6,761 nucleotides of DNA from Pseudomonadota bacterium (GTDB lineage: Bacteria > Pseudomonadota > Gammaproteobacteria > Steroidobacterales > Steroidobacteraceae). Below the pieces are notes generated by a model that was not told the origin of the DNA, did not search any database, and saw nothing but the letters and a program-made list of their open reading frames with translations. This document shows positions 5,543 to 6,761 of this stretch, in pieces. The stretch is taken from positions 1 to 6,761 of the forward strand of contig JAJZLX010000630.1 in the NCBI GenBank assembly GCA_021850555.1, in the 5' to 3' direction. How positions within the stretch are numbered: position 1 is the stretch's first letter; each line of letters opens with the position of its first letter. The translations under genes were made by a program, and so were the position numbers.

Positions 5543-5995
5543 GACAGTGCCTACGAATGTTTACGGATGGACTGTATCGGGTTGTTCGAGCGCGCTACGA
5601 CGCCGCAACGGAGTTCCTAGCGCCGTATGTCTGACGTTCGGTATGAGTCACCTCCTCTAGTCGGGACGTATCCGTCTGCTGCGCGCGTCCAGCGCGTTGG
5701 TGCGCTGTCGAAGAGGGCGCATGCACTAATCGACGATCGAGCTGCAGACTACGGGAGAATGCCTGTCGAAAGCGTCCCATTGCTTCGTGCGCGCGGCATT
5801 CGTAATTCCGGAGTGATACGACAGTCGCAGTTTTCACTTGCTTCCTACCGTGGTAATGCCGGTAACATCGTCACTGAACGCACGCGAGGCCATACGAATG
5901 AGTACGTACTGCGGAGCCGTCCGACTGTCGGATGTGAATGCGCAAACCAAAGTATCGAGGGCGTGTCCGCAAGAGCGTCTCCCGTTCCTTTATCA
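5543..5995. other. 453-bp gap between cytochrome genes, no convincing gene
   Basis: This gap lies between two minus-strand cytochrome genes. I see no protein with a recognisable fold. A GTG-started minus-strand frame (5595-5837) has a fair ribosome site (TAGGAA) but a composition rich in Arg, Thr, Ser and Ala and no motifs. The gap does contain AGGAGGTGA on the minus strand (5648-5656) without a start codon at the right distance, a perfect palindrome AGTACGTACT (5901-5910), the interrupted palindrome TCCGACtGTCGGA (5920-5932) and a small hairpin CAGCGC-GTTGGT-GCGCTG (5690-5707). It may be the relic of a lost gene or an untranslated region with its own promoter for the lipoprotein cytochrome. 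Confidence 0.6.
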
Positions 5996-6331
5996 TTACG
6001 CCCCGAAGTTTCTTCGTATGTAGGCGAGAACCTGCTTGATCTCTTGACGGGTGAGCGCCGGGTCGCCGCCCTTCGGGGGCATTGCCATCGGCGCGCCGGC
6101 GCCCCGGTAGCCGTGCTCGATGCGATGCAGGAGTACCGTGTCCGGCAGGCGCAAAACCCCGCCATTCCGTGTGAATTGTGGCGTTCCCGGCACCGCGCCT
6201 TGTCCATTGTTGCCATGACACGCGCTGCAGTGCGCCACGTAGATGGCGCGTCCGGCGTTTCCCGCGTACGCATATCCCGCGGCGACTGACCACAGTGCGG
6301 CAATCAGAAGCGCCCACCTCAAGTGCCTCAT
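5996..6331 (-). CDS. Small periplasmic monohaem c-type cytochrome
   Basis: Soluble electron carrier of 111 residues before processing. The signal peptide is MRHLRWALLIAALWSVAAGY followed by AYA, with cleavage before GNAGRAIY, giving a mature protein of about 88 residues. The haem site CSACH is at 35-39, followed by GNNGQGAVPGTPQF, and the sixth ligand is most likely M84 (or M82) in APMAMPPKGG, a motif of short cytochrome c6/c555-like carriers. The end LTRQEIKQVLAYIRRNFG forms the C-terminal helix that packs on the N-terminal one. The start at 6331 was chosen because GGGAG stands eight bases before it and the signal peptide begins there; the frame is open for 15 more codons upstream without a better site. 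It is the first gene of the minus-strand cluster and is divergent from the gene at 6664. Confidence 0.93.
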   Translation of the reverse strand: MRHLRWALLIAALWSVAAGYAYAGNAGRAIYVAHCSACHGNNGQGAVPGTPQFTRNGGVLRLPDTVLLHRIEHGYRGAGAPMAMPPKGGDPALTRQEIKQVLAYIRRNFGA

Positions 6332-6585
6332 GATATTTCTCCCGTGTGAAAACATGTTCGATGTGGTGTGTTGCATGTGATGAGCGAAAAAACATCTTTC
6401 ATACGGGGCGTAACTGTCTCACCAAATGTTCGCGAAAACCTCTCGGCTCATATGTGTTAGGACAAGTCGCGCCGCCGCCGCGTGGGAGACAACAGTTTTA
6501 GATAGTTTAAGGACCTTTTAGGGTTTAGTAGTCAGGGTAGGGAGAGTTCGTATCGGACCAACGTGTCATATAGGGGGAAATACGG
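6332..6585. promoter_or_regulatory. Divergent intergenic control region of two cytochrome-type genes
   Basis: About 250 bases separate the minus-strand cytochrome (start 6331) from the plus-strand leader ORF (6586), so promoters in both directions are expected here. A possible minus-strand promoter is TTGGTG and TATGAA with 16 bases between them (within about 6394-6424), only a moderate match. The stretch 6495-6528 carries the phased TTTWAG motifs, and AACATGTT at 6351-6358 is an 8-bp palindrome just upstream of the minus-strand start. No clear plus-strand sigma-70 promoter could be fixed. Confidence 0.5.
6495..6528 (+). promoter_or_regulatory. Four tandem TTTWAG/TTTAG motifs, mostly in 10-bp phase (candidate operator)
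   Basis: TTTTAG at 6496, TTTAAG at 6506, TTTTAG at 6516 and TTTAG at 6524 stand in a row in an otherwise GC-rich region. The first three are exactly 10 bp apart, one helical turn, and the fourth is two bases short of phase. Tandem direct repeats with 10-11 bp spacing are what OmpR/PhoB-family regulators bind. That a regulator binds here is inference; part of the run may alternatively be the AT-rich core of a promoter. Confidence 0.5.
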
Positions 6586-6636
6586 ATGACGCGTATTGCT
6601 GCGCTGCTCTTAAGCTCTTTCTGTCTGAGCGGCTAA
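6586..6636 (+). CDS. 16-residue leader ORF upstream of and in frame with the edge gene
   Basis: ATG at 6586 follows AGGGGG by eight bases and encodes MTRIAALLLSSFCLSG, then TAA. The peptide is hydrophobic with one Arg near the start, like a short signal peptide or leader. Its stop lies 27 bases before the ATG at 6664, in the same reading frame, with the second gene's strong ribosome site GGAGGAG in between. It could act as a translation-coupling leader, or be a chance ORF. No run of a single amino acid's codons suggests classical attenuation. Confidence 0.4.
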   Translation: MTRIAALLLSSFCLSG

Positions 6637-6663
6637 GCGGTAAGTGGACGGGAGGAGACTGCG

Positions 6664-6761
6664 ATGCGACATGCGACGCGATTCCGGGTGGCGCTGGCGG
6701 TGGTGGCCGCCGTGATGCTTGCGCCGGCGGCCCGGGCGGTGCCGAGTTTCTCCCGCCAGAC
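6664..6761 (+). CDS. Start of a secreted protein, probable porin-cytochrome or cytochrome c (Cyc2-like start), cut by window edge
   Basis: Only 32 complete codons are visible. ATG at 6664 has the strong ribosome site GGAGGAG (6651-6657) six bases away. MRHATRFRVALAVVAAVMLA followed by PAARA is a clear Sec signal peptide with cleavage after ARA, and the mature protein begins VPSFSRQ plus a Thr codon beginning AC. From memory, single-haem cytochromes annotated cytochrome C, including Cyc2-type outer-membrane porin-cytochromes that oxidise Fe(II), begin just after the signal peptide with P-x-F-x-R-Q-T-G-x-x-C-x-x-C-H. The visible residues fit this exactly, but the CxxCH lies outside the window, so haem binding is predicted, not seen. 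The divergent cytochrome cluster supports a respiratory role. Secretion is near certain; the family is moderately sure. Confidence 0.65.
   Translation, partial: MRHATRFRVALAVVAAVMLAPAARAVPSFSRQ

Noticed and set aside
5595..5837. Minus-strand GTG-started frame in the gap, with a TAGGAA upstream
   Set aside because: The ribosome site is fair, but the 80 residues show no motif, no coding bias and no membrane or signal segment. I keep it only as a remark on the gap.
5871..5996. 41-codon minus-strand ORF whose ATG overlaps the stop of the small cytochrome (TAATG)
   Set aside because: The overlap suggests coupling, but the peptide is Arg-rich without recognisable features and has no coding bias, so chance is more likely.
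5627..6289. 220-codon plus-strand frame across the gap and the small cytochrome gene
   Set aside because: Its second half is antisense to the cytochrome with CSACH, and its first half has no recognisable domain.

Overview
The window looks like chromosomal DNA of a GC-rich proteobacterium with a respiratory, probably chemolithotrophic, lifestyle. Four proteins are exported c-type cytochromes or their likely partners, and a fifth gene begins at the right edge with a start typical of single-haem porin-cytochromes. Coding strands use mostly G/C third positions. A sulfur- or iron-oxidising gammaproteobacterium (Acidiferrobacter/Acidithiobacillus type) would fit, but this is inferred from gene content only.

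Layout. (1) Bases 1-2243, + strand: the right part of a transposon-like module. It holds a DD35E integrase-type transposase (open at the left edge), an ExeA/TniB-type AAA ATPase overlapping it by ATGA, and a small acidic helical protein. (2) Bases 2318 to about 2720, - strand: the 3' end of a gene with strong coding bias but no start, facing the transposon. (3) Bases 2806-3534, - strand: an OmpR/PhoB-type response regulator without a neighbouring kinase and with an altered acidic pocket. (4) Bases 3573-4140, + strand: a hairpin leader and an ORF whose N-terminus resembles the IS66 accessory protein TnpA; it contains a perfect 20-bp palindrome. (5) Bases 4061-6331, - strand: an electron-transfer cluster read from right to left: a periplasmic monohaem cytochrome, a 453-bp gap, a lipoprotein monohaem cytochrome, a second soluble monohaem cytochrome, and a four-helix membrane protein with a His-x-His motif. 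(6) Bases 6332-6761: a divergent control region with four TTTWAG/TTTAG motifs (two steps of exactly 10 bp), a 16-codon leader ORF, and the start of a secreted protein reading VPSFSRQ straight after its signal peptide.

How it may work together. If the edge gene is a Cyc2-like outer-membrane porin-cytochrome, the divergent genes could carry its electrons through the periplasm and across or along the outer and inner membranes. The phased repeats suggest control by a dimeric DNA-binding regulator, and an OmpR-type protein like the one in this window is a candidate. The left half is mobile-element debris and may mark the edge of an accessory island next to this cluster.

Limits: the haem motif of the edge gene, the 5' end of the transposase and both transposon ends lie outside the window or could not be found.
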